Part shown: positions 33,059 through 40,883 of the stretch, piece after piece | Position numbering within the stretch: the stretch's first letter is position 1 | How the letters are laid out: each line of letters starts with the position of its first letter | Assembly (NCBI GenBank): GCA_934589705.1 | Contig: CAKTOH010000001.1 | Span: forward strand, 1 to 64,000 | DNA length: 64,000 nucleotides | DNA from: an uncultured Oscillospiraceae bacterium | GTDB taxonomy: Bacteria > Bacillota > Clostridia > Oscillospirales > Oscillospiraceae | Direction: 5' to 3' | The notes under the pieces: generated by a model | Told to the model about the DNA's origin: nothing | Seen by the model: the letters and a program-made list of their open reading frames with translations, nothing else | Database searches by the model: none | Position numbers and translations under genes: made by a program

Positions 33059-33111
33059 AAAAAAGAAGACAAGGATGCCGAAGCCATTCCGCTTCAAGAC
33101 ATCCTTGCCTT
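33059..33111 (-). promoter_or_regulatory. Terminator/antiterminator attenuator in the glnN leader, ANTAR-target-like
   Basis: On the minus strand the RNA begins with P1, AAGGC-AAGGAT-GTCTT, a hexaloop with A1 and G4. P2, GAAGC-GGAATG-GCTTC, follows immediately. AAGGCAAGGATG can instead pair with the downstream CATCCTTGTCTT (12 bp, one G-U), giving a terminator followed by TTTTTT. P1 and the terminator are mutually exclusive. The dual hexaloop layout matches known ANTAR RNA targets, except that the P2 loop has G1/A4. An ANTAR protein is encoded nearby at 34526. Confidence 0.75.
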
Positions 33112-33119
33112 ATGGGCGC

Positions 33120-33148
33120 ATTGTACACTACTCGCGGCCATTTGTCAA
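33120..33148 (-). promoter_or_regulatory. Promoter of glnN
   Basis: Minus strand TTGACA, 17-bp spacer, TACAAT. The predicted start near 33113 is two bases before the attenuator. Confidence 0.9.
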
Positions 33149-33185
33149 CACCCTGCACAAAAAATATTTTTTTGCTTTGGGCAGA

Positions 33186-33214
33186 TTGACAAGCCGCATT
33201 TCGTCGAATATAAT
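33186..33214 (+). promoter_or_regulatory. Consensus promoter of the plus-strand glutamine synthetase
   Basis: Perfect TTGACA, 17-bp spacer, perfect TATAAT. The leader after it (about 33221-33277) can form TCGGCGG/CCGCCGA, but I see no A1/G4 hexaloop hairpin in it. Confidence 0.92.
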
Positions 33215-33277
33215 TTTTCCAGAATATTCTGTCGGCGGATTCCGCCGAAAACCCGGATTCCGGAAAGGAAGGGTATT

Positions 33278-34486
33278 ATGAAATACACGCCACAGGAAGT
33301 CATGCAGTATATCCAGGAGGAGGATGTGAAATTCATCCGCCTTGCCTTCTGCGATGTATACGGATGCAATAAGAACATTTCCATCATGCCCCAGGAGCTG
33401 GAGCGAGCCTTTGAGTACGGCATTGCCATCGATGCCTCCGCCATCGCCGGCTTCGGCGATGAGGTGCATTCCGATCTGTTCCTCCATCCGGATCCTGCCA
33501 CCATTTCCGTGCTGCCCTGGCGTCCGGAGCACGGCCGGGTGGTGCGGATGTTCTGCTCCATCACAGACCAGCAGGGGGTTCCCTTTGTCCACGACTGCCG
33601 GAACATTCTCAAGCAGGCGGTGTCTGACGCGGCTCAGGCAGGATTTACCTTTTCCTTCGGCTCCGAGCTGGAATTCTACCTGTTCCGGCTGGACGAAAAC
33701 GGAGAGCCTACCCATATTCCCTATGACCAGGCTACCTATATGGACGTCTCTCCGGATGACAAGTGTGAAAACGTCCGCCGGGAGATTTGTCTGACCCTGG
33801 AGCGGATGGGCATTCGCCCGGAGTCTTCTCACCATGAGCAGGGCCCGGGGCAGAACGAGATTGATTTCCGCTATTCCGATGCTCTCACCGCCGCGGACAA
33901 TGCGGTGACATTCCGGACGGTGGTCAAGACCATCGCCGCAGGCAACGGGCTTTGTGCGGACTTTTCGCCCAAGCCCCTGCCCGATCAGCCCGGCAGTGGA
34001 TTCCACATCAATATGTCTGTGAAAGGCCCCGGGGAGAACCGGATGCACCACATGATGGGCGGCATTCTGCGGCATGTGTCGGATATGACCCGTTTTTTGA
34101 ATCCCAGCCCCCAGTCCTATAACCGGCTGGGCGCCTTCAAGGCCCCCAAGTATATTTCCTGGTCGAACAATAACCGCTCCATGCTCATCCGGATTCCCGC
34201 GGCGGCAGGGGAGTACCGCCGGGTGGAACTGCGTTCCCCGGACTGCACCGCCAATCCCTATCTGGCTTTCGCCCTTCTCATCTGGGCAGGCCTGGATGGC
34301 ATCCAGAACGAGATCGACCTGCCGGAGAAGGCAAACGTGAATCTCTACACCGCCGAGCCCCGGGAAACCGAGGACATGCAGACCCTGCCGCTGTCTCTGG
34401 GAGCGGCAACCAAACGGGCGGAGGAAAGCGAGTTCATCCGGGCCCATCTTCCGCAGTCGCTGATCGGGTGCTACCGGCATCATTGA
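33278..34486 (+). CDS. glnA: Glutamine synthetase, type I-like
   Basis: The 402 residues have the N-terminal beta-grasp (VKFIRLAFCDVYG near 11) and a catalytic domain with SELEFYLF near 130, HHEQGPGQNEIDF near 186, PGSGFHINMS near 239 and the Arg-bearing RRVELRSPDCTANPYLA near 312. It is shorter than usual GSI (about 440-470). It has a consensus promoter and is followed 39 nt later by an ANTAR regulator, the glnA/nitR arrangement I recall from Clostridium saccharobutylicum. GGAAGGG precedes the ATG. Confidence 0.9.
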   Translation: MKYTPQEVMQYIQEEDVKFIRLAFCDVYGCNKNISIMPQELERAFEYGIAIDASAIAGFGDEVHSDLFLHPDPATISVLPWRPEHGRVVRMFCSITDQQGVPFVHDCRNILKQAVSDAAQAGFTFSFGSELEFYLFRLDENGEPTHIPYDQATYMDVSPDDKCENVRREICLTLERMGIRPESSHHEQGPGQNEIDFRYSDALTAADNAVTFRTVVKTIAAGNGLCADFSPKPLPDQPGSGFHINMSVKGPGENRMHHMMGGILRHVSDMTRFLNPSPQSYNRLGAFKAPKYISWSNNNRSMLIRIPAAAGEYRRVELRSPDCTANPYLAFALLIWAGLDGIQNEIDLPEKANVNLYTAEPRETEDMQTLPLSLGAATKRAEESEFIRAHLPQSLIGCYRHH

Positions 34487-34525
34487 TACAAGAAACAGAA
34501 CCACAGAGAAAAGGAGGGGAGAAAG

Positions 34526-35110
34526 ATGCTGTTCAGCGCAGATACCTACAGCGTGCTGGTGGTTTCCGGCCAGCAGAAGCTGAACGAAGCTCTGCGGCCC
34601 ATGCTCCCGTCCTCCGAGTTTTACCCGGTGTCCTTCTGCACCAATGCCGCCGCTGCCCGCCGGGAGCTGGTGGGACGGCGCTATGACCTTGTCATCGTCA
34701 ATGCGCCTTTACCCGATGAAAGCGGAACCCGCTTCGCCATTGACACCGGCAGCCGGACGGATACGGTGGTACTGCTTCTTCTCCGGGCGGAGAGCTTCGA
34801 GGAAGTGGACGCCCAGGTGACACCCTACGGGGTGTTTACCCTACAGGTACCCTTTTCCGCCGGAACCCTCCGTCAGGGACTTAGGTGGATGATTACCGTC
34901 CGGGAGCGTCTGCGGAAAATGGAAGCGAAGAATCTGTCCATTGAGGACAAGATGGAGGAGATCCGTCTGGTGAACCGGGCCAAATGGATTCTCATCGAGC
35001 AGCTGAAGATGACCGAGGCCGAGGCTCACCGGCACATTGAGAAGCAGGCAATGGATCGGTGCTCCTCCAAAAAGGACATTGCCCTTGCCATCATCCATAC
35101 CTATTCTTAG
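34526..35110 (+). CDS. ANTAR-domain RNA-binding antiterminator with degenerate receiver
   Basis: The 194 residues have an N-terminal receiver-like fold (about 1-120) and a C-terminal ANTAR domain (about 130-190; EEIRLVNRAKWILIEQLKMTEAEAHRHIEKQAMD). ANTAR proteins bind paired hexaloop hairpins and prevent termination. The usual acidic pair after beta-1 is SG (VLVVSGQQ) and the phosphoacceptor position reads VIVNAPLPDES, with Asn for Asp. It is therefore probably not phosphorylated in the normal way and may sense a ligand or protein such as glutamine synthetase. Probable target: the glnN leader at 33059-33111. Its stop codon TAG is shared with the start of a structured repeat. Confidence 0.88.
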   Translation: MLFSADTYSVLVVSGQQKLNEALRPMLPSSEFYPVSFCTNAAAARRELVGRRYDLVIVNAPLPDESGTRFAIDTGSRTDTVVLLLLRAESFEEVDAQVTPYGVFTLQVPFSAGTLRQGLRWMITVRERLRKMEAKNLSIEDKMEEIRLVNRAKWILIEQLKMTEAEAHRHIEKQAMDRCSSKKDIALAIIHTYS

Positions 35111-35330
35111 GGAAACTCCGAATAAATCGTCTGCGGCTGGGCAGCGGATCTTTTGCCCCCAGTCTGCGGTTTGGAAAACGGGAAATATAGCGCAGCCGTT
35201 GCCAGCGCGCGCTGGCTTACGGATGCGGCATACCCCTTGCGGGTACATACAGTATTCCACCGTTTTCCAAATCTTGCTTGAGAACAAAATCTCTCGCTGC
35301 CAGCTCTTGCCGATTTAATCAGAGCTTCCC
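35110..35330 (+). repeat. Structured intergenic repeat, copy A (221 nt)
   Basis: Flanked by TA on both sides, with inverted ends GGGAAACTCCGAATAAAT / ATTTAATCAGAGCTTCCC. Inside are the conserved blocks TCTGCGGCT..AGCGGATCTTTTGCC and CAAAATCTCTCGC..CAGCTCTTGCCG, a stem TTTGGAAAACGG/CCGTTTTCCAAA, a hairpin GCCAGC-GCGC-GCTGGC, and TACCC-cttgc-GGGTA. It matches the inverted copy B at 47433-47652 almost throughout the core. Confidence 0.85.
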
Positions 35331-35360
35331 TAGGGAATCTCTGTCCGGCGCAAAAAACAG

Positions 35361-35388
35361 TTGTATTATTCTGGATTTGTGATACAAT
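35361..35388 (+). promoter_or_regulatory. Promoter of the Asp23-nusB-xseA operon
   Basis: TTGTAT, 16-bp spacer, TACAAT, 55 nt before the Asp23 ATG. Confidence 0.75.
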
Positions 35389-35443
35389 AAACAAAAGTAT
35401 GTCGTGCCCAGCGGCACGGCGAGCATATAGGAGGTAATACCCA

Positions 35444-35791
35444 ATGGCAGATGTAAAGCAGTACATTACCCACGCCCAAGAGGGCGGGAATGTTATGATT
35501 TCCGAGGACGTGGTGTCCACCATCGTTGAAAATACCCTGACGGAGATTGACGGTGTGGTCAAGGGCGGCAGCGAGGTCATCGGAAAGAAGAGCTGGGGTA
35601 AGGGAATCCGCATTCGTATCGAAGAGGACGACACCCTGACCATCGGCTGCAATATTATCGTTCGCTACGGCGAGTCCGTCATCAAAGTGGCGCAGACCGT
35701 TCAGGAGGCCGTCACCGGTGCGGTGGAATCCGTCACCGGCGTAAAGGTTAACGACGTGGATGTGAACGTCTGCGGCATTGCCCGCAAGTAA
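35444..35791 (+). CDS. Asp23/Gls24 family envelope stress protein
   Basis: The 115 residues show the family core: MISEDVVSTIVENTLTEIDGVV near 18, IRIEEDDTLTIGCNIIVRYG near 57, and VTGVKVNDVDVNVCGI at the C-terminus. Asp23 proteins are abundant small proteins linked to envelope homeostasis. In Clostridia a copy commonly precedes nusB, as here (10 nt gap). GGAGGT precedes the ATG. Confidence 0.92.
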   Translation: MADVKQYITHAQEGGNVMISEDVVSTIVENTLTEIDGVVKGGSEVIGKKSWGKGIRIRIEEDDTLTIGCNIIVRYGESVIKVAQTVQEAVTGAVESVTGVKVNDVDVNVCGIARK

Positions 35792-35801
35792 GGGCTTTGG
35801 T

Positions 35802-36269
35802 ATGACGAGAGGAAATGCCAGAGAACTGGCACTGCATTTGATTTACGGACGGGCTTTCACCGGTGAGGAGCCGGAAAGCGTCATTGCTACCCGGTTGGAA
35901 AAGGAATACTACGCAAAGCTCAGCCAGGAGACCGATGTCTACGCCGAACGACCCAGCCGGGCTCAGCTGTGCTACATCGACACGGTGGTCACCGGCGTTG
36001 CCAACCGGGAGGAGGAGCTGGACGAGCAGATTCGCAAATTCTCCATCGGTTGGGACATCAGCCGAATTTCCAGACTGGCCCGGTGCATTCTCCGGCTGGC
36101 CATGTTTGAGATTCTCTATGTGGAGGACGTGCCCGCAGGGGTCGCCGTGTCCGAGGCGGTGCGCATTGCCAAGAAATATCACGACGACGATACCGGTGCT
36201 TTCGTCAACGGAATCCTGGGCAGTTTTGTCCGGAGCCTGCCCGCGCCCGAAGCCGAGGAAGCGAAATAA
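35802..36269 (+). CDS. nusB: Transcription antitermination factor NusB
   Basis: This 155-residue all-helical protein has RELALHLIYG near 7 and C-terminal ISRLARCILRLAMFEILY and AVSEAVRIAKKYHDDDTGAFVNGILG. With NusE (S10) it binds boxA RNA and supports rRNA antitermination. The ATG at 35802 is preceded by AAGGG. Its stop overlaps the next start by one base. Confidence 0.92.
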   Translation: MTRGNARELALHLIYGRAFTGEEPESVIATRLEKEYYAKLSQETDVYAERPSRAQLCYIDTVVTGVANREEELDEQIRKFSIGWDISRISRLARCILRLAMFEILYVEDVPAGVAVSEAVRIAKKYHDDDTGAFVNGILGSFVRSLPAPEAEEAK

Positions 36270-37189
36270 TGGGCGTGATCGGTATCGATACCAGCAATTA
36301 CACCACCTCCATTGCCTTCTTTGACGGCACGGGAGGGGAGAACTGCTCGAAGCTTTTACCTGTGAAACCCGGTGAACTGGGTCTTCGGCAGTCCGATGCG
36401 GTATTTGCCCATATCAAAAGCCTGCCGGAGCTTTCCGGCAGGCTGTTTTCCCATGTCCGGGAGGAGATCAGGGCGGTGGGGGTCAGCACCCGGCCCCGGG
36501 CGGTGGAGGGCAGCTATATGCCCTGCTTTCTGGTGGGGCTTTCCCACGCAGCGCTTCTGTCCAACGCCCTTCATGTGCCGCTTGTGGAGGTTTCCCATCA
36601 GCAAGGCCATGTGGCCGCATCCCTGTGGAGTGCGGGACACCTGGAGCTGATGGATGCGCCCCATCTGGCCTGGCATCTGTCCGGGGGCACCACGGAGCTG
36701 CTGCTGGTGGAGCCGGAGGGGAAGCTGGTCAAGTGCACGAAGATCGGCGGCACTACGGATATTTCCGCCGGGCAGCTTATTGACCGCACCGGCCAGCTTC
36801 TGGGGCTGCCCTTCCCATCTGGAAAGCACCTGGATGCGCTGAGCCGGGAGGCGGCGGGAAAGGACTTTTTCCGGGTCAAATGCACAGACATGACCTTCTC
36901 CTTCTCCGGAATGCAGAACAAGGTGCAGCAGTATTATGAAGCGGGGAAAAACCCGGCGGAGACTGCGGCCTATGCCTTACGGTGTATCGCCTATGGGGTT
37001 TTCCACGCTACGGAGCAGGCGTTAAAGGCCTATCCGGGGCTGCCGGTGGTGTTTTCCGGGGGCGTAGCTTCCAATACGCTTCTTCGGCAGGCTTTGGAGC
37101 CCCTGAACCCCATTTTTGCCCAGCCCCAGTATTCCACGGATAACGCCATGGGCGTTGCGGTGCTGGCAAGCCGCTGTACGGAGGTGTGA
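36269..37189 (+). CDS. Kae1/TsaD-like paralogue (M22 family)
   Basis: The 306 residues have the ASKHA nucleotide-binding fold of TsaD. GIDTSNYTTSIAF is at the N-terminus, the metal-binding HxxxH appears as HQQGH near 109, HLSGGTTELL near 134, and CTDNA-like STDNAMGVA near the end. It is shorter than TsaD (about 335) and belongs to the second, clostridial copy usually found between nusB and xseA. Whether it modifies tRNA (t6A) is unknown; the true TsaD is expected elsewhere. Confidence 0.82.
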   Translation: MGVIGIDTSNYTTSIAFFDGTGGENCSKLLPVKPGELGLRQSDAVFAHIKSLPELSGRLFSHVREEIRAVGVSTRPRAVEGSYMPCFLVGLSHAALLSNALHVPLVEVSHQQGHVAASLWSAGHLELMDAPHLAWHLSGGTTELLLVEPEGKLVKCTKIGGTTDISAGQLIDRTGQLLGLPFPSGKHLDALSREAAGKDFFRVKCTDMTFSFSGMQNKVQQYYEAGKNPAETAAYALRCIAYGVFHATEQALKAYPGLPVVFSGGVASNTLLRQALEPLNPIFAQPQYSTDNAMGVAVLASRCTEV

Positions 37190-37191
37190 CC

Positions 37192-38400
37192 ATGGAGCAG
37201 CAGGTACTTTCCATTACCCAGCTGAACGAATACATCCGAGGCCGGATGGATGCCGACCCGTTACTCAATACCGTGGCTGTCCGGGGTGAGATCAGCAACT
37301 ACAAGCAGTACCCTTCGGGCCATCACTATTTTACCCTGAAGGACGAGGCCAGTGCTCTGCGCTGCGTCATGTTCAAGGGCAATGCCATGCGGCTCCGGTT
37401 CCGGCCGGAAAACGGCATGAAGGTCATCGCCGTGGGCAAGGTCTCCGTGTACCCCAGAGACGGAGCCTATCAGCTGTACTGCGTATCCCTGACGGTCGAC
37501 GGCGTGGGCGATCTGTACGTTGCCTTTGAGCAGCTGAAAAAGAAGCTGGCGGCTCAGGGGCTCTTTGACCCGGCTCATAAGAAGCCGCTGCCCAGGTATC
37601 CCGGCAGGATCGGCATCATCACCAGCTCCGCCGGTGCGGCGGTTCACGACATGCTGCGGATTCTGAACAAGCGTTATCCCTTGAGTAAGGTATACTTGCT
37701 TCCCGTGCGGGTTCAGGGTGCCCAGGCTCCGGGAGAAATCGTCTCCGCCATCCGCTACGCCAATTATTATCAATTGGCAGATCTTCTGATTGTAGGCCGG
37801 GGCGGCGGCTCCATCGAGGATTTGTGGGCTTTTAACGATGAGCAGGTGGCACTGGCCATTTACCAGTCCCGGATTCCGGTGATTTCTGCCGTAGGCCATG
37901 AGCCGGATGTAACCATTTCCGACTATGTTGCCGACCTCCGGGCGGCAACTCCCTCCAATGCGGCGGAGCTGGCGGTTCCTGACCAGGATGCCCTGCGTCA
38001 AAGCCTGGATGCCCAGGTCAGTGCCATGGCCGCGGCTCTGACCCGGCAGATCAAGGCCTCCCGGCAGCATTTGAACGCCCTGGCGGCCTCTCCCGCCCTG
38101 CAAAGTCCCACAGGCTACCTGGAACAGAAGCGTCAGCAGCTTTTACTTCTGAAAAACCGGCTGATTTCTTCCCAGAATCAGAGCCTTGCGGCCAGAAAGC
38201 AGAAATATATTGCCGCCGCCGCCAAACTGGATGCCATGAGTCCCTTGAAAGTGCTTACCCGGGGCTATTCCATGACCCGGAAGGAAGATGGCACGGTGAT
38301 TCGCTCCGTCTCCCAGACGGAGATCGGGGAGCGGGTTCGGATTTCCCTGGAGGACGGCACGTTGTGCGCCACCGTCATGAATAAGGAGGCAAGAAAATGA
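37192..38400 (+). CDS. xseA: Exodeoxyribonuclease VII large subunit
   Basis: The 402 residues have an N-terminal OB-fold (VLSITQLNEYIRGRMDADPLL, GEISNYKQYPSGHHYFTLKD) and the catalytic domain with GIITSSAGAAVHDML near 139, GRGGGSIEDLWAFNDE near 201 and AVGHEPDVTISDYVAD near 231. I start at ATG 37192, five bases after GGAGGTG, instead of GTG 37186. It degrades single-stranded DNA with XseB, whose gene overlaps by 4 nt. Confidence 0.95.
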   Translation: MEQQVLSITQLNEYIRGRMDADPLLNTVAVRGEISNYKQYPSGHHYFTLKDEASALRCVMFKGNAMRLRFRPENGMKVIAVGKVSVYPRDGAYQLYCVSLTVDGVGDLYVAFEQLKKKLAAQGLFDPAHKKPLPRYPGRIGIITSSAGAAVHDMLRILNKRYPLSKVYLLPVRVQGAQAPGEIVSAIRYANYYQLADLLIVGRGGGSIEDLWAFNDEQVALAIYQSRIPVISAVGHEPDVTISDYVADLRAATPSNAAELAVPDQDALRQSLDAQVSAMAAALTRQIKASRQHLNALAASPALQSPTGYLEQKRQQLLLLKNRLISSQNQSLAARKQKYIAAAAKLDAMSPLKVLTRGYSMTRKEDGTVIRSVSQTEIGERVRISLEDGTLCATVMNKEARK

Positions 38401-38630
38401 ATTCTGAAAATCAGACTTTTGAGGCATCCATGGCTCGTTTGGAGCAGATCGTCCGGGCAATGGAGCGGGGAGACGTAGCCCTGGATGAGTCTCTGAAGCT
38501 CTTCCAGGAGGGCACGGAGCTGGTGCGCAGCTGCCAGAAGCTTCTGGACGAAGCCCAGCTGCAAGTGAAGAAAATCATGGCAGGGCCCGACGGAAGCCCT
38601 CAGGAGGAGGCCTTCGGCGATGAAATTTGA
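38397..38630 (+). CDS. xseB: Exodeoxyribonuclease VII small subunit
   Basis: The 77 residues form the typical helical hairpin: FEASMARLEQIVRAMERGDVALDESLKLFQEG. Overlaps xseA by 4 nt and the prenyl synthase by 11 nt. Confidence 0.95.
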   Translation: MNSENQTFEASMARLEQIVRAMERGDVALDESLKLFQEGTELVRSCQKLLDEAQLQVKKIMAGPDGSPQEEAFGDEI

Positions 38631-39495
38631 AGAGCAGACCCGGGGCTACCGGGAAATGATTGAAAATTATCTGGCCTCCATCTACGCACCCTTTGAAAGC
38701 GAGCCCCAGAAGCCCATTTTTGAGGCGGCCAACTACAGCTTGCTTGCCGGAGGCAAGCGGCTCCGGCCGATTCTGGCACTGGAATTCTGTCGGGTATGCG
38801 GCAGAGAGCCGGAGAAGGCGCTGCCCTTTGGCGCCGCCGTGGAGATGATTCATACCTACAGCCTGATTCACGACGACCTGCCCTGCATGGACAACGACGA
38901 CTACCGCCGAGGCCGCCTGACCAATCACAAGGTTTACGGCGAAGGTATGGCGGTGCTGGCAGGGGACGCACTTCTCACCGACGCCTTTGCCGTGGCCACC
39001 CGGACGGAACTTCCGGAGCCCGGAAAAATCGGGGAGGCCATTGGGATTTTAAGCGAGTGCGCCGGGTCTTTGGGCATGATTGGCGGCCAGGTGCTGGATA
39101 TCATGAGCGAAGAGCGGCAGTGCACGAAGCAGGAGGTGTTGGATATCCAGAGCCGGAAAACCGGCAAGCTGATTATCGCTCCCTGTGTTCTGGGCGTGAT
39201 TGCTGGCGGGGGCACGGAAGCCCAGAAGGAAGCCGCCGCCCGGTTTGCGGCTCTGCTGGGTCTGGCCTTCCAGATTCGGGACGATATGCTGGATGTGATC
39301 GGCTCTCAGGCAGAACTGGGCAAGGCTACCGGCATGGACGCGGAGAAAAATACCTTCGTCCGGCTCTACGGCCTGGACAAATGCGGTGAGCTTGTGGAGC
39401 AGTATACCCAGGAGGCCATCGCCGCTCTGGATGCTTTTGAAGAAAAGGATTATCTGGTGGCCCTGGCGAAGAGCCTGACCGACCGGAGAGCCTAA
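38620..39495 (+). CDS. ispA: Polyprenyl (farnesyl/geranyl) diphosphate synthase
   Basis: The 291 residues carry the first Asp-rich motif in HDDLPCMDNDDYRRG near 86 and the second in RDDMLD near 222, plus GGKRLRP near 44. It condenses isopentenyl and allylic diphosphates; the xseB-linked position and length fit IspA. The downstream dxs often seen in this cluster is absent; a terminator follows. The stop TAA runs straight into GGAACCTCTGAATA, which resembles the end of the structured repeats. Confidence 0.92.
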   Translation: MKFEEQTRGYREMIENYLASIYAPFESEPQKPIFEAANYSLLAGGKRLRPILALEFCRVCGREPEKALPFGAAVEMIHTYSLIHDDLPCMDNDDYRRGRLTNHKVYGEGMAVLAGDALLTDAFAVATRTELPEPGKIGEAIGILSECAGSLGMIGGQVLDIMSEERQCTKQEVLDIQSRKTGKLIIAPCVLGVIAGGGTEAQKEAAARFAALLGLAFQIRDDMLDVIGSQAELGKATGMDAEKNTFVRLYGLDKCGELVEQYTQEAIAALDAFEEKDYLVALAKSLTDRRA

Positions 39496-39511
39496 GGAAC
39501 CTCTGAATACA

Positions 39512-39550
39512 AACCTGTCGGAAAAGCGCTCGCTTTCCCGACAGGTTTTT
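39512..39550 (+). terminator. Terminator after ispA
   Basis: AACCTGTCGG and CCGACAGGTT form the base of a hairpin with inner AAAGCG/CGCTTT, followed by TTTTT. Confidence 0.88.
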
Positions 39551-39551
39551 C

Positions 39552-39580
39552 TTGACTTTTTCCAGCACTTGGCATATACT
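39552..39580 (+). promoter_or_regulatory. Promoter of the Mn-riboswitch/OadB transcript
   Basis: TTGACT, 17-bp spacer, TATACT. Predicted start near 39587, just before the riboswitch. Confidence 0.85.
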
Positions 39581-39589
39581 GGATCACAA

Positions 39590-39713
39590 GATAAAAGGGA
39601 GTAGGGGGCGGCGGTGCCGCCGCATGGTCTCGTCATCACGGCGAAAGCCCGGGGTCATGCTTGACGCTTGAGACTTTTATCACAGTTTTGTGCTGTGATA
39701 GAGGTCTCTTTTT
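39590..39713 (+). promoter_or_regulatory. yybP-ykoY (manganese) riboswitch with terminator platform
   Basis: Class hallmarks appear in order: AAAAGGGAGTAG at the 5' side, CGTCATCACGGCGAAAGCC (compare CGTCAnnACGG in known members), GGTCATGC, and GAGACTTTTATC at the 3' side. P1 is GATAAAAG (39590-39597) with CTTTTATC (39674-39681). The 3' strand of P1 is also used by a terminator, GAGAC..ATCACAG / CTGTGAT..GTCTC (39670-39708) plus a T run. Metal binding should stabilise P1, block the terminator and turn expression on. Confidence 0.9.
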
Positions 39714-39747
39714 GTATCCTCTTTCATGGCAAAGAAGGAGGAAACGT

Positions 39748-40869
39748 ATGGAAATTCTGTCATTATTCGAAAACTTTGGAAACATAACCCCTCAGATGGT
39801 ACTCATGTGGGCCATCGGCGGACTGCTCATTTATCTGGCAATTGCCAGGAAAATGGAGCCCAGTCTTCTGCTCCCCATGGGCTTCGGCGCCATTCTTGTA
39901 AATCTGCCCCTGTCCGGTGCCATCACTCAGGGGGAGGTGGAGGGAGCCCTCAGCGTCCTGTTCCAGGCGGGCATGGCAAATGAGCTTTTCCCGCTGCTGC
40001 TTTTCATCGGCATCGGCGCCATGATCGATTTTGGCCCCCTGCTGGAAAAGCCCTGGCTGCTGCTGTTCGGTGCCGCGGCTCAGTTCGGCATTTTCCTGAC
40101 CCTGGTGCTGGCTGGCTTCTTCTTCGATCTGAAGGATGCGGCCTCCATTGCGGTCATCGGTGCCGCCGATGGCCCCACGGCTATTTTCGTGGCAAACGTT
40201 CTGGGCTCCAAATATCTGGGAGCCATTATGGTAGCCGCCTACAGCTATATGGCTCTGGTACCCATTGTCCAGCCGCCGGTGATTCGTCTTGTGACCACAA
40301 AAAAGGAGCGGCTGATCCGGATGCCCTATCAGAAGGGGAAGGTCAGCCGCCTGACCCGGATCCTGTTTCCCATCCTTGTAACCATGATTGCCGGAATTGC
40401 CGCTCCCGCCAGCGCAAGCCTGGTAGGCTTTCTGATGTTCGGCAACCTCCTGCGGGAGTGCGGCGTACTGAATGCCCTGTCTGAAACCGCCCAAAGCACC
40501 CTGGCAAACCTGATCACCATTCTGCTGGGTCTGACCGTTGCCAGCCAGATGACGGCGGAGCAGTTCGTCCGGCCGGACACCCTGCTGATTCTGGGTCTGG
40601 GACTGGTTGCCTTTGTGGGGGATACTGTGGGCGGCGTGCTTTTCGCCAAACTCATCAACCTCTTCCTGCCAGAGGGGAAGAAAATCAATCCCATGATCGG
40701 CGCGGCGGGAATCTCCGCTTTCCCCATGAGCGGTCGGGTGGTGAACCAGATGGGTCTTCAGGAGGACAATCAGAACTTCCTGCTTATGTATTCCATCAGT
40801 GTCAATGTTTCCGGTCAGATTGCCTCGGTGGTGGCAGGCGGCCTGATTCTGTCCCTGATGGGCTATTAA
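39748..40869 (+). CDS. OadB-like sodium-translocating decarboxylase beta subunit homologue, stand-alone
   Basis: The 373-residue polytopic protein has OadB motifs: GAADGPTAIFVAN near 140 with the coupling Asp, NPMIGAAGISAFPMSGRVV near 315 and QNFLLMY. Canonical OadB is the Na+-pumping subunit of oxaloacetate or methylmalonyl-CoA decarboxylase. Here no carboxyltransferase or biotin carrier gene is adjacent; only a 41-residue OadG-like protein follows. The canonical GPN after the NFLLMH stretch reads SVN here. Control by a manganese riboswitch suggests a role in metal or cation export. GGAGG precedes the ATG at 39748. Confidence 0.88.
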   Translation: MEILSLFENFGNITPQMVLMWAIGGLLIYLAIARKMEPSLLLPMGFGAILVNLPLSGAITQGEVEGALSVLFQAGMANELFPLLLFIGIGAMIDFGPLLEKPWLLLFGAAAQFGIFLTLVLAGFFFDLKDAASIAVIGAADGPTAIFVANVLGSKYLGAIMVAAYSYMALVPIVQPPVIRLVTTKKERLIRMPYQKGKVSRLTRILFPILVTMIAGIAAPASASLVGFLMFGNLLRECGVLNALSETAQSTLANLITILLGLTVASQMTAEQFVRPDTLLILGLGLVAFVGDTVGGVLFAKLINLFLPEGKKINPMIGAAGISAFPMSGRVVNQMGLQEDNQNFLLMYSISVNVSGQIASVVAGGLILSLMGY

Positions 40870-40883
40870 AGGAGGTGTGGGTT

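Noticed and set aside
30847-33060. A 737-codon open frame antisense to glnN
   Set aside because: It mirrors the GSIII gene exactly, has Gly/His/Val-rich low-information sequence, no ribosome site and no homology. It is a codon-bias shadow of a GC-rich gene.
33221-33277. A second ANTAR target in the glnA leader
   Set aside because: Hairpins can form (TCGGCGG/CCGCCGA), but none has a six-base loop with A1 and G4, and no terminator overlaps them.
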